This document shows positions 46,316 to 62,296 of a DNA stretch of 64,000 nucleotides, piece by piece. The notes beneath the pieces are model-generated. The model had not been told where the DNA came from. It saw only the letters and a list, made by a program, of their open reading frames with translations, and made no database searches. Each line of letters opens with the position of its first letter. Position 1 is the stretch's first letter. A program made the position numbers and the translations under genes. Source of the DNA: Chanos chanos (Eukaryota > Chordata > Actinopteri > Gonorynchiformes > Chanidae); contig NC_044496.1 of the NCBI RefSeq assembly GCF_902362185.1, forward strand, positions 52,077,136 to 52,141,135, in the 5' to 3' direction.

Positions 46316-47756
46316 AAGTTGTAAGTACACACCAATACAATTATATTTCTTCGGTATTTCCCAGAGGAAACAATGGTTTTTAACAGTGAACTGTAACGTT
46401 AGTACTTAACGAATATAACTTATTTTTATTTATGTGTAATTTTTGCCGAAGCTTACTCAGTGACATGTCCATCCAAACCATGAACTTTGTTTTAAGTGAA
46501 ACACCACAATTTGTGTTATTAAATGTCTGTGGTACATCAAAACTGTTAAGTAGTTTTAATCCAACCAAACAAACTTCTGAATGACATACTTTTTAGACTC
46601 ATGAAATGTGGTTGGAGATCCAGCAGTGGGAGAGAATGTACCCAGCAAACAAAAAAACACTTGATCTATCTTATCTGATTCTTGAGTCTTTTGTTATGTG
46701 CAGAGAAACACTGCTCTTTGGGTTGCTTGCTGGAATGCTGTAGTTGAATTTATGGATCTTACAATTGAGTTTTGATTTAGTTTTCCATAAAAAGCAACAT
46801 GTGCCAACATTTTAGGACCGGTACATTATAAGTACACAAATAAATCGATAAAATTGAATTAACGTGTGTAGATCGTGTTTGGAATGACTGTTACATCTAA
46901 AAGTAAAGCAGAGCGAATTGGTAGAACAAAACAGCCAGCCTCCAAAAGCCTGTATAAGCTCCAGAATTGAATAAGCCCCCCCTGTTTCAAACAGTCATTG
47001 TTACAGTCACATGTTAACTGACATAAGAGTTAGACATGTCTTCTCTCTAAGCTTTTAGGCTTTTTGTGCAGTGATCTGAAATGATGAATCTGACCTTGAC
47101 GGGGAATGGCTCACTGTGAATCAGCAGTTGCTCACTCTGCTTTCAGGGAGACATCCTTGACCTTGACCTGGGGCTACAGCAGTTTCATCAAAACAATGTC
47201 TAATACAATGCAGGTATTCATTGCCATATGTACATACGGGTTCTTATATTTGGCTCTAACATTTGAAATGTTGACTTGCTTGGTTGCAAGAAATACGAAA
47301 TTAATGGAATAACTGATAAAAGAGATGCTTCTTTAAAAAAAAAAAAACATTACTGTGTATATATATGTATATGTGCTTTAAAATGAATAAAAATGGACAT
47401 TTTGGGGAAAACACCTTCAGTTTGGTTGGATCTCTGTGAATCATATATGGGGTATTTATTTGGGGTACATATTTTTTTGCTTGCTCCTATAATTATATTG
47501 TAGCACAGATATGATTCATGAAAATGAGCAGTACTTTACATGAAAACTACAGCTATACATTCTCACACAGTAAGCAGGGTCATCCTTGCGTAGCTAAATA
47601 ACAGACCTTTGTTTTCTTACTGCATAATTTCTGGCATCATTGTTCGGAACCTCAAGCTGTTAGTCTTTTCTTTTCTTTTTGTACTCAGTGAAGACACATG
47701 GTTTCCCATGTGTGCTTCCCAGCAACCCCCCCCCCCCCCCCCCTCTTTTCCCACAG
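46316..47756. other. Intergenic stretch between sowaha and gdf9
   Basis: Human has SHROOM1 in this interval, but I see no shroom coding text on either strand. A possible small exon at 47147-47214 (TCTGCTTTCAG acceptor, ATGCAG|GTATTC donor) is open in one frame, and a TATA-like GTATAAG lies near 46951. A C-run occurs at 47727-47743. Nothing firm. Confidence 0.35.
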
Positions 47757-47911
47757 TGCAGCTGCACTGGACCACTCAAGTGGAAGGGATGCATCGGAAT
47801 GTTGAAATCTGCAGAAGCAAATCAAAGGAGTGCTCTCCCTCCTCTGTCTTGGGCTATGGGCAGTTCAAACAAAGACTCTGTGATTTTCTGCTCAACTTGA
47901 TGGACTCATAG
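47757..47911 (+). other. Exon-like open stretch of unknown product
   Basis: A strong acceptor (C-run, then CTCTTTTCCCACAG) precedes 155 bases that stay open in two frames. One frame ends at TAG 47909 and reads CRSKSKECSPSSVLGYGQF then LCDFLLNLMDS. The other reads CSCTGPLKWKGCIGML. The first has the look of a last exon of a small helical secreted protein, with cysteines and an FLLNLM-type amphipathic end. Human IL4 and IL13 lie a few genes away at the matching locus. That link is speculative, no donor-linked upstream coding exon was established, and chance openness is quite possible. Confidence 0.25.
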
Positions 47912-48444
47912 CAAACACCAATGATATGCACAGCACTATAATGTTGCGAGATGAGTTTGATCACAAATATTCTATATTTTCAATATTTACACAGTCAAAT
48001 ACTAGAAGTTTTCCCCATTCAAAATTGTAGTCACCCACTGACTGTACTATCTGAGGTCTGACTCACTGTATTTCTTGACCATAACCGTGACTAATTTAAC
48101 GCATTGACGCGCATCTCCGCCAGCTCATAATGTCCTTCAAGAGCTCTTTTTATTTAATTTTTCTTAAATACCTTCTTCAGTCTTGCCAAAGCATTCCTTT
48201 TCAGCTCTGTCAAGTTAGGTCATCAAATCAGCCGTAAAGGGCCTTGATGCAGGGCAAGGAATGATTTTTATGGGTGTGTCCTGTCCACCGTTTCCTCATA
48301 CGCCCAGGTCACGCCCTGCACTTATAATAAATTATCTTCCCATAGTTGTTAAAGAGTATCGACATTTGGTTTAGAAGTAATGTATGAAATCTCATCTAGT
48401 CAAATACACACAATTCACAATATTCCATGCGTAGCATTTGACAT

Positions 48445-48478
48445 TAATTGCCAAGCGTGGAATCATTACGTACACCTG
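48445..48478 (+). promoter_or_regulatory. gdf9: NOBOX-like and E-box sites upstream of gdf9
   Basis: TAATTG at 48445-48450 fits the NOBOX-binding element, and CACCTG at 48473-48478 is an E-box. They lie 117 and 89 bases before the gdf9 start. In mammals Gdf9 is driven in oocytes through NOBOX elements and E-boxes. Both motifs are short and could occur by chance. Confidence 0.4.
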
Positions 48479-48561
48479 TCATCACCACGCGACACATGCA
48501 ATGTTTGGTTGCACTGAATGTTGGCAAAGAAATTCTCGAAGTTTGACGGATTTATTTACTT

Positions 48562-50326
48562 ATGGCAACTCCAACTCAAATGAGAGGGGCACTTTGGTAC
48601 TTAAATGGAATCGTTATTCTTCTTGTAATTGGTGGCCTACCACATAAATTATGCCAAACTATTGCAAACGAACCTGTTGAGTTTGAGGATTCCTCAGTTC
48701 ATCATGGCAATATTTTGACTCCTTTGCTGAAGGCATTGTCAGAGTACGAGCCATGGGGAGATTTTACTCCACGGACAAGACCTGAATCAAGATACGTTCG
48801 TTATATGAAAAGACTGTACAAGATATGTTCTAAGCACGAGCGAAGTCACGAGCCGACCCATCTATATAACACAGTTCGTCTGATAACGCCGCGAGATGAG
48901 TGTCTTGAGCAAGATAAAGGTATGTATAAAGGTATCTTACTGCAAATCACTGTGAAATTCAAAAAGATTTTCTGATAGCGACGTTGAGCTAACTTGTAAT
49001 ACATTAATGTGTACTCTAACGAGAAGCATTATGTTTTTTTTCTGTTTTCCTCGTGCAGTTGGAGAGATATCAGCATTATTTTTTAGACTGCCAGCACATA
49101 ACGGCCAAAGAAAGTTTTTTTTCTCGTGTTCTAAAGTCTGGATAATAAAGCTTGACCCAACTGACCCTTTATTTTCAACATCTCAAAATCCATTATCTAT
49201 AACTGCGTTTAACTCTTACCTGTCCTCGGTTTGCCGTCCTACAGTACCTAGGGGCTTATATTGATAATCAGAATATTTAAGTGAACTCAGATTTTTTTTT
49301 TCTTTATCATAATTCCTTAATGTAGTGTTCCTGTATCTTTACAGTTTGAAAGAACAATGTCATTGGTTTGACAATGGTACCTTATTTCCTGCAGAGTTTT
49401 TCATGCAGGATCTTTCCTACAATCTAGATCGAGTGAGGGCACAGGAGGAGCTGTTGAAATCCGTCCTGCTTTACTCTTTCGATCAAGACCAAGCATCCTC
49501 CTTCACCTCTTTCTGTTATCTCGTACTCAAAGAGCAGGAGCACTCTGAGGAAAATCTTTGCCCCAGAGATCAGCACTCTGTCAGGTTTCACGTTCAGTCT
49601 CAGAGAAAGAGTCGCCGTAAGTGGGTGGAGGTGGATGTGACTCCTTTCCTCCTGCCTTTTGTTAAATCCCATAAAAAGGACATTCACTTACTCGTTAACC
49701 TGACCTGTGCTGATGGAGGGCACGGGAGTGGGAGTCAAAAGCGTCCCGTGGAGCTCACTCTGAGGTCTCCTTCTCTCCTGTTGTACCTCAATGACACCAG
49801 TGAGGTTGCCTATCAGAGGGGGCCTACCTCAGCTAAGCCGAGAAGCATAAGGACAGACTTTGCGCTGAAGAAATCTTTTGAGCGTCAGCCGAAATTCAGA
49901 TGGAAAAGAGGAGTCTCGAGGAAAAAACGCAATTCTCCGAAGGACGGAAAGCTTGAGCCAAGTCCGGAGACCGCTCTTTTGGATCTCCTGCCGAAAAACG
50001 ATTTCCCAACAGACGACTGTGATTTGTATGATTTCAGGGTGAGCTTCAGCCAGCTCAAATTGGACCACTGGATTATAGCTCCCCACAAATACAATCCAAG
50101 GTACTGCAAAGGCTCTTGTCCAAGGCTAATGGGTTATATGTATGGCTCACCTGTACACACCATGGTGCAGAACATCATTTATGAGAAGCTAGACTCCTCT
50201 GTGCCAAGACCCTCATGTGTCCCCTCAGAATATAACCCTTTAAGTGTTCTGACCATTGAGAATGACGGTTCCATTGCCTACAAGGAATATGAAGAAATGA
50301 TAGCTACAAAGTGCACCTGTCGATAA
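48562..50326 (+). CDS. gdf9: Growth/differentiation factor 9, oocyte TGF-beta ligand
   Basis: Secreted oocyte factor acting on follicle cells. Two coding exons, 48562-48919 and 49395-50326 (donor AAAG|GTATGT, acceptor TTCCTGCAG), splice in phase to 429 residues. The two-exon layout matches mammalian GDF9. Residues 12-30 form a hydrophobic signal peptide (LWYLNGIVILLVIGG). The propeptide carries SHEPTHLYNTVRLITP and EELLKSVLLYSFD. A furin-type RKKR lies at 295-298, giving a mature chain of about 131 residues ending IATKCTCR. The mature chain has six cysteines. As in other GDF9 proteins, the residue before CVP is serine, not cysteine, so the usual inter-chain disulfide is missing and dimers should be non-covalent. 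An alternative acceptor at about 49059 is rejected because it leads to a stop. Confidence 0.95.
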
Positions 50327-51185
50327 AGTCTCAACCTGATTTTTTTTTTTTTTTTTTTTTTCGATTCATGGTTCTGTGAAAACTTTGGACTATTTTTCAT
50401 ACTTGACACCTGTTGTCATTAATTTTTTACCATTGATTAACAACCATGACTGCACACGGGGATGTAAAACAATATCGGTATATGGGGCAGAAACTATTGA
50501 GAGCAGAACAATGCATTTCAATGTTTTTCTTTGCCAAAAAGCATTTTATCCATTTCAACGATATGTAAAAATGGTGAGTGATATTTTTTTTCTGTTTGTT
50601 ATTTTGAAATGGCATCATTTTTGACACCCTCTCTTTCTACAATTCATGTTTTGTGTCGTATAATTCAGTGGTGCCTGTGACAAGTGAAAAAGAAAAGTTT
50701 TTGTTTCATTAATAGTTATTAATATTGTTTTAAGTTATTTTCTTTATTTATTTTGGGTGGTCTTTTCTCAGCAGTCTCTATTCTTTAGCACAGTTGACAG
50801 TTTTTTAAGTATTCTTGTTCTGGGCAAATTATGAAAAGTGTAGTCCTATTCTCTTATCGGAACACTTTTACATTTCATTTTATATCCAAGGATTGCAGAT
50901 GGTTGTCTCATGGACAACCTCTCTATTCATGATGTCCAGAAAATAAGTTGTCCTTTATTATGGACAACTTGATGTGTCTGTATTAATTACTCTTGGCCAA
51001 GAAATGACTGCATGTTAAGAAAGAATTTGTATTGAAGACTTTCTCTGATTGTTATGTATCTATTTATGTAAATTAATTCTATAGTGTTGTGTGGTTGACT
51101 ATGGTATCACCAAAAAAAAAAAAAAAAAAGAATATTGTGAAATATTCATGTGGAAAAACGTAGAATAAAAAAACAGCAAGCATAA
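50327..51185 (+). other. gdf9: gdf9 3' untranslated region
   Basis: AT-rich sequence with T- and A-runs (50341-50362, 51111-51129), ending at AATAAA 51164-51169. No other gene was seen up to the next exon. Confidence 0.45.
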
Positions 51186-51529
51186 CTTACTTCGTGTTGT
51201 ATTCCTTTTTTCTTTTTAATAAGATAAAAGAAAAAACATTTTTCTTCGTTTTGCGGCACATACGTATTTGGAGCGTTGCACTGCATTCGCACAGTCTTTA
51301 TAATAAAAAATAAGACGTCCATATCAGCGTTACATGGTAGCGAATGGTAACGTGTAGTTGGTATACTGTACAGACGACTAGCAGGAACTAGAGGAAGATG
51401 CTTCATCACTGATTTGAGTTCGCTTTTTCATAAAATCCATTACAAATCTTTATACTTTAATAAGCACTCGCGATACTGGTCGGAGTGGCCTGTTCTTTCA
51501 TGCCATTTAGTAACAAATAGCTTGCATTG

Positions 51530-51670
51530 CCTGCCAGCCCAGCAGGTCGCGATATAAACTTAGACATCTTGCAACGGAGCCAAAGAAGAAGAAAGGGACG
51601 TTACGAAACAAATCGGAAACGACGTAAGGTCTTAGACACCCGCAGAACAGAAGTGTTGCGTCGTACTGAG
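51530..51670 (+). other. uqcrq: Probable untranslated first exon of uqcrq
   Basis: A purine-rich block ends at CGTACTGAG|GTAAGTG (donor at 51671) and fits splicing to the acceptor before 52495. The exact start and an alternative inner donor (ACGAC|GTAAGG near 51624) are unresolved. This is inference from splice signals only. Confidence 0.4.
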
Positions 51671-52512
51671 GTAAGTGAACAAATAAATATCCATATTTTA
51701 CAGCTTATTGGTGATCTTTCAGTTCACTCGAAATATTAACACAATTTTGATCTGTCTGTTTTCAGGTATTCGAGGTAATATACTATATACATGTGATCTG
51801 AGATATAGACATTTTAGAGTAGGATGAATGTCAAAACAAGGTCTTTCTAGAAGCTAGCTGGCTAGCTAGCTGCCCTTTGCTTTTTGAGCAGGGTGAAGCA
51901 GTTGACCAACAAAATTAGACCATAACACTGCTTTGTTTAGCTTCCTGATTGCCTGGTTGCATAACGCTTTTCGTCAGTTTCTGCTATACAAATAGATATG
52001 GGACATTTGTTAAGTTGGTGAAACGACAGATTACATATGAAGAGAAAACGTACCGATGTTCAGGCTATATTAGTTACCAATCAATACTACTCCTTTCGGT
52101 TATTCGGCCTTTGGCCTCTTTGTTCGTTCTTTCTAGGATGATATATTACTAGTGAACCTGTTCATCAAGACAGTGTATTATTGTATGTTATGAGCTTATT
52201 TCTTCACAGCCGATATGTAACGCATTAACTTTGATGTAGCCAATTTAGTTCTGACTAATAGTGCAAATCCTGAAACAGCAAGTAATCAAATGACCCGTTG
52301 CTATGCAGTTTGAAGTTAAGCAGCAGGGAGTTGGTTAATAAGATCTGCTTTGGGACGACCATTATTTATTGTTATCAGTGATAAATAAACGCGTCTCCTC
52401 TTTCAACTTCAAAGTAAATTTGTATCAGTGCTGTAGGTAAACATAAAGTCTTACTTTAAACACAATATAACAGTCATTCCTGTTCTCCTTTCAGATCCAC
52501 AGTCTTCAGAGA

Positions 52513-53034
52513 ATGGGTCGCCACTTCGGAGATTTGGCCAAGATCCGTCATGTGATCACATACAGCCTTTCCCCTTTTGAGCAGCGAGCATTCCCTAACT
52601 ACTTTTCAAAGGGAATTCCCAATGTTTGGAGACGGTTCAGAGCATCGGTCTTTAAGGTTGCCCCCCGTAAGTCTTCACTTTTGATTACTTTTGCACGTGT
52701 ATACTGTATAAGTGTACAAGTCAATGGTCTGACAGGGGCCAGGCCACAACTGCTGCTGGACTGATGTAATCTCAATCAACTGTATTTATCCTGTGACAAT
52801 CAATTTGATGTTTGAGTGATCAATATTTAAATTGTTTTCCAAGATTGTTTTTCATTTGTAGTTCAGAATTTTTGTAGTTCGAAAAAGTTTAACTAGGTTC
52901 ACACTGATTAAAACCACTCTGTTTCCTTCTTTCCTGCAGCTATGGTTTTGATGTACCTGACATACACATGGGGGAACCATGTCCATGAACAAGGCAAAAG
53001 GAAGAATTTAGCTGAACTTGAACATGAAGAGTAA
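52513..53034 (+). CDS. uqcrq: Cytochrome bc1 complex subunit 8 (ubiquinone-binding protein QP-C)
   Basis: A small inner-membrane subunit of mitochondrial complex III that contacts cytochrome b. Coding exons 52513-52666 and 52940-53034 join in phase to 82 residues, the human length. The first exon begins at an acceptor (TTTCAG, exon from 52495) and gives [20 protein letters not shown], then [18 protein letters not shown]. The second gives the single membrane segment ([11 protein letters not shown]) and a charged tail. Human UQCRQ matches closely ([28 protein letters not shown]). AATAAA at 53088 closes a very short 3' UTR. It follows gdf9, as in human 5q31. Confidence 0.95.
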
Positions 53035-53548
53035 CACCAGTCAATGTCACCTGTGTCCATGGTCTCCACTTTTATGTATGATTCTTCAATAAAGGATATA
53101 TTTATGGGGGAGGTGGATGTTGTCCCGTTCTCAGTGGGAATTCAAAATCTTCTCTGACTTGAGCAGAATATTTTGTAGTTATGTTACGCCATGCTCATTA
53201 AAGCCCACTCTACTAAGATTATACAAGGCACATACAGAGTGTTTATGTATGGCTTTCCTAATGTTTTCACTTGCCATGTTAAGCATTTAAAAATCATGTT
53301 CAATGTTTGGGCATAAGGCATGGTTTTGCCAGTTATACTGTATTTGAAAGGCTTGTAATTAAACCACATTACAGTCTCTCTGGAGTGGTATTTGTTGATT
53401 TGTAGCTGTCAAGTCGCTAGTTACTGATTGTTAAAGGGTTTAGTGACATGGCGAAGCTTCCAATTAAAACAGATAACTAATAAATCATGAGTTTGTGTGA
53501 CACTTTTAAATGTATTAACACAAACTAATGCATACTGTTCCAGCTACC

Positions 53549-53569
53549 ATATATATATATATATATATT
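53549..53569. repeat. (AT)n microsatellite
   Basis: A run of about ten AT units downstream of uqcrq. Confidence 0.8.
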
Positions 53570-53779
53570 ATGAACTTCATCTCATGGAAGATTTGTTTAT
53601 AACTGCAAAATCCAGTGTTAGCTGTTCTGCTGCTGGTGTGTGTGTCTTTCTTCTGCAGCTACTGTCCATGCAGCTTCAGTAGGATTGTCTTGAACACAGC
53701 TTAAATTTTGTTACTTTACCCTTTGGTGAAATATCATTCTGTGATCAGTGCAGAATCCAGGAGACTATTTCAGAGTGGG

Positions 53780-54760
53780 CTTTGTTTCAAACTGGAGAGG
53801 TCAAAAACACAAAAAATGCTATTTTTCCTCTGAAAGTAAAAATGGGGTTAAAGGCAGATCAACTGAGACTTATTTTATACTGAATGTATAACAAACAGAA
53901 ACGGCCAGGGGATTCGATTACAACAGACAGCAGTCAGAAATGGGTTATGTTACATGAAAACATTACACAAAAAAAACAAAATGCATAATTTCATAGCCAT
54001 AACACCTTTCCTGGAAAAAAAAAAATGATTTTCAAAAAATGCTTAGGCTTGATCAGAAGTAAAGTTAATGAAACCGTACACTATATTTTAAGAACAGGGA
54101 AGAGCCAAAGTCTGTATGTTGTATAATGAGGTCACTTGCATCTTGCCAAAATTTGTGTGAGCGGGCACAGTTCCAGTATAGATGGAAAGACTTCACTTGG
54201 GAATAATTCACATAAAGAGCAACTGACATCTCTGTCCTTTCTATTTTTTAATGAATACTTTGGAGGGATTATATCAATATATAATCTTAGAAGACTCTTC
54301 CCCCACCTTGTTAAGAATCAAACATTTAGAAGATAACGTCAATATTTGATTCCACCCAGAACCATACACAAAATTATCCCAGTGAGACAATTGGAACAAA
54401 GCCAACATCCATCTGCACATATATCACGTTTCTTTTCTGTACAACATGGATGAAACAAGTCACGCCAATAACAATGCTCGCAGGATCAAGAAGTCATAAA
54501 ATTGGTTGGTGCTCTGACATGTTTTTAAGAAGGATTTCCATGCCAGTGGAAGGAACAGTGTCAATAACAACAGCAAATTTCTTGGGGAGGCCTGGGATGG
54601 CATATTTCTTTAAGAATTCTGAATATGTCTTTAATGCATCAGAATTTGATAACTGTGTAAATATATATCATAGTGGAAACCAGTTCGCAAACTATAACAA
54701 TTTGTTTTTATACAATATGTCTTTATTATTCTATGAATAATACCACTGCGGGGAGAAACT
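53780..54760 (-). mobile_element. Reversed LINE remnant (tentative)
   Basis: Read on the minus strand, the stretch around 54130-54250 gives NRKDRDVSCSLCELF followed by a degraded segment in the style of the C-terminal knuckle of L1-type LINEs (CxxC, then a histidine/tryptophan block in intact copies). Frames are broken and no reverse transcriptase box was found. The limits are approximate. Human LEAP2 lies at this position relative to UQCRQ, but no LEAP2-like cysteine pattern was seen. Confidence 0.35.
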
Positions 54761-55498
54761 GTTGATGAATCAAAGACTAAGAAAGAAGCACATGCTTCTG
54801 AAAGTCTGACAACTTCAGGGATACTGCCAACAAATAATTACAAAACTGCCTCGCAGTTTGGAGAAGATGAAGTCTGGTATAAAATCCTGATCTGCAGTAG
54901 GGTCATCTGAGAATTTAACACCTCATATCAAAGTCCTCGTGACGAAACTGCTCTGTGACTTTTCGGATATCTTATTTTGAATCGTCCCCCTGGTGGCCAT
55001 TTTTGGATCATTTAAATGAACTGTCTTCACGTGGCGACCTGTCTCAAGCCCGTCAAAACAGTCAAGATAAATGTCCGCAGTACTTTGCCAATCTATATGA
55101 TTAAAAGACTAAAAAATATGTATTGGAAAACATTTTCGTCCACATTAAGTCACACTGTGACGCTGCCACTGATTCGGTGAGTGCTGTAAAAATGCTATTG
55201 CTAAATGACCTCCTAACGTCATATTGATAAAGTGTGTTGACAGGAACATGTGCGCAGAAATCTAAATCAGTGAAAACTCCACGTAGCGCTACGCTCTTCT
55301 TTCCTAAACACCAGCTAATTACTACCAAACGGAATCGAACACCTCAGATAGAGGGGGATCATCACTTGAAAACGTTTTTGCCCGAGATAAATTTATGTAG
55401 CATAGCATAACCATCGCGATAGGCATACAGTAATGGCTTGGACAGTAACATACTATTGTTAAAAGTTGTTTCTGGGATTTACAGACCATTGTTGCAAT
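54761..55498. other. Intergenic region before gsr
   Basis: No coding similarity. The right part should contain the gsr promoter. Confidence 0.4.
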
Positions 55499-55514
55499 TC
55501 ACAATGACTAAGCA
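55499..55514 (+). promoter_or_regulatory. gsr: Antioxidant response element before gsr
   Basis: TCACAATGACTAAGCA fits the extended antioxidant response element TMANNRTGAYNNNGCR at every position, 68 bases before the first gsr ATG. NRF2 is known to induce GSR through such sites. The match is seen directly. Use of the site is inferred. Confidence 0.65.
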
Positions 55515-55554
55515 CAGGCTTTCAAATCACTCATTGGAATGTCCCTCCCAGTAG

Positions 55555-60202
<4,648 letters not shown>

Positions 60203-60625
60203 CCTTGCTCTCTTCTTTTCATTCCTCTTCAGCAAGTCCTGCTGTATTCCCAAAGACTGAAGTGGCACTTAATTTACATATTTTGCAGAAGCTTGTGTGC
60301 TTGTGTTGGTAACCACATTTTCCTCCATTTCTCCTGGAGTACCATTACAGTATTTTGAGAGAGATCACAGACCAAGAAATTGTGGAAGTTTTTTTTTTTT
60401 CTTTTTTTGCTTGGTACATACCATTTAAAACATATTGGAAAATGATCATGTGGAAGTGCAGATGTGGTTATCAAGAAGCTGCTAAAATAAATGCATATTC
60501 TACTTTGTAACTACAGTAATTATATTCTTAATCTTAATATTACTCCAAACACATCACCAGTTGCTACTATAGTGCACATTTCTCTATTGTATTGTAATAT
60601 ACTTTTAATAAAATGACACTTTTTC
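60203..60625 (+). other. gsr: gsr 3' untranslated region
   Basis: AATAAA signals at 60486-60491 and 60607-60612 suggest a 3' UTR of 300-420 bases. Confidence 0.55.
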
Positions 60626-62285
60626 TTAACCATTGAGTACTGCATTGTTGGGGTTCTTTTCACAGTTCCTGTCTTATTTGCGTTCACATACTGCCAGTGC
60701 CCAAATGTCCTCCGACACATTATTTCCATTTCCATTCTTTGTCAGCATCTGTAAACAAGCATCTTTTTGGGTTTAAAAGATGTATAATTATGTGTGCATT
60801 CATTGTTCTGTTCAGTGTTACTTATAAGATTAAATGATTTCATGACAGTGAATCAAGTAAAGCGCTCTAAGTGTGGTCCAAAGGGTACTAGTGAATCCTA
60901 GGCATTTGCATGGTCATATCAATCTTCAGACCTTCTCTAAGGAGACATAGAATGTCTTTGGTCTCCTATGCCAGATCGCATTAAATATAGATGCTCTGTA
61001 ATCGCCTAAATACATCTTGAGACAACCCCATACAGCTCATCCACCAAGATTGCTGGTGCGGTCAATCATTCTCTTTGTTCACAACACCTGCTAAAATCAT
61101 GAACAAGATTAATAATAGTTAAAAAAAAAAAAAAAAAGCCCGGGAGATGTTGCCCTCTGCTGGTCATAGTAGGAAATACAAATGGGAGCCTACATATCAT
61201 GGTGTCGACCTCTCCAAGCAATTGCCCCTCGCGACATTACTCCGTACTGCTACCCGTTGAAGTACAAAGTCCATTAGCTACATTATCTAATATTTCTCAG
61301 AACCATGTTCACGTGTTGATGACGCCATATGAAAATTGTTGCAGTGTTGTTTTTCGCACCCTCTTCCAAACAAAGGTGAGACTGCGAGTTACTGATCCAG
61401 GGCCAGTAAATAAGGTCGATATGCTCACAACCCCCCAAACGGCAAAAGGTGATCCAGGTAAATGTATGGATTATGGAGATGTAGGTTTGCAGAGGAGTAC
61501 ATTTGTTTCTTTGTCATGCAACAAACCTAAGTCTCACATATAGGAGACCATCACAATCACCAGTGCAGTCCCAATATAAGCCTTAGCCATGCACCGAGAG
61601 TATTCATTCAGTGGTAAGCGTATTTTAATGCGCTGGTTTGTGAATGAAATATTGTTTTAATCAAATGGGTCATATTTTTTGATGCAGCTTGCCATTGTCC
61701 TGTGGTCAGTGGGAATCAAAGTTTGTGCAGCTCATGACTGTAAGTAACAATATTAGTTATACGAAAAGGTATTAGTAATACGAACATAAAATTGTCCTGT
61801 TCCCCCAACAGGTTTGTGTCAATAATATTAATTACAAAGGGCAAGACAAAGATCATAACATGGTAAATGATTGGGGGCTATATTCGCACAAATTACGGCT
61901 GACAAGGATCAAAGCAAGGATCTTAAATGATTCGACCGCTGCAAGTGGGCAGCAAGGCGTCAAATGTTTCGAAACACAAACAGTTTTCTCGGATGCACCG
62001 CTCTCTCCATAACTGAATTCCTTATAACTCTATACGGCAATCGTTCGACAATTAGCCCTTTTTAAGTTGTAATTCTAGTGGAAGGAACCGTTATAAATTC
62101 AAGTGTGCTTTTCAGGTACATGTAAATATTACATCTTCATGGTTCGAGCGAATACACCAGCGTTGTTTTGCTTCTCCAATTGTATAAATATTCCTCCGTT
62201 TATGTGTTTCCTGGGGTCTCACACCCACCTCTCGCTTGCCTTGCGCGCGATACGCAGTCGCAGTAAACTATCAAAGCATCAGTAA
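60626..62285. other. Intergenic region between gsr and dpf2
   Basis: No supported gene. An A-run lies at about 61121-61137. The open frame at 61199-61543 has no recognisable family. CpG-containing sequence (GCGCGCGATACGCAGTCGC near 62240) just before dpf2 fits a promoter. Confidence 0.4.
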
Positions 62286-62296
62286 AATATGGCGGC
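62286..62296 (+). promoter_or_regulatory. dpf2: YY1-type site over the dpf2 start codon
   Basis: AATATGGCGGC fits the AANATGGCGGC consensus of YY1 and overlaps the ATG, a placement often seen in housekeeping genes. Seen as sequence; use is inferred. Confidence 0.45.

Noticed and set aside
47202-47312. Signal-peptide-like frame (MQVFIAICTYGFLYLALTF) as a first exon
   Set aside because: It has no usable donor before its stop and nothing in frame downstream.
49060-49264. Alternative second exon of gdf9 after GTGCAG
   Set aside because: It is open but stops at 49264, has no TGF-beta propeptide similarity, and the acceptor at 49395 restores the known two-exon structure in phase.
53100-55490. LEAP2 after uqcrq, as in mammals
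   Set aside because: No signal peptide plus CxxxxxCxxxxC-type text was found on the + strand; the interval looks like a reversed LINE remnant.
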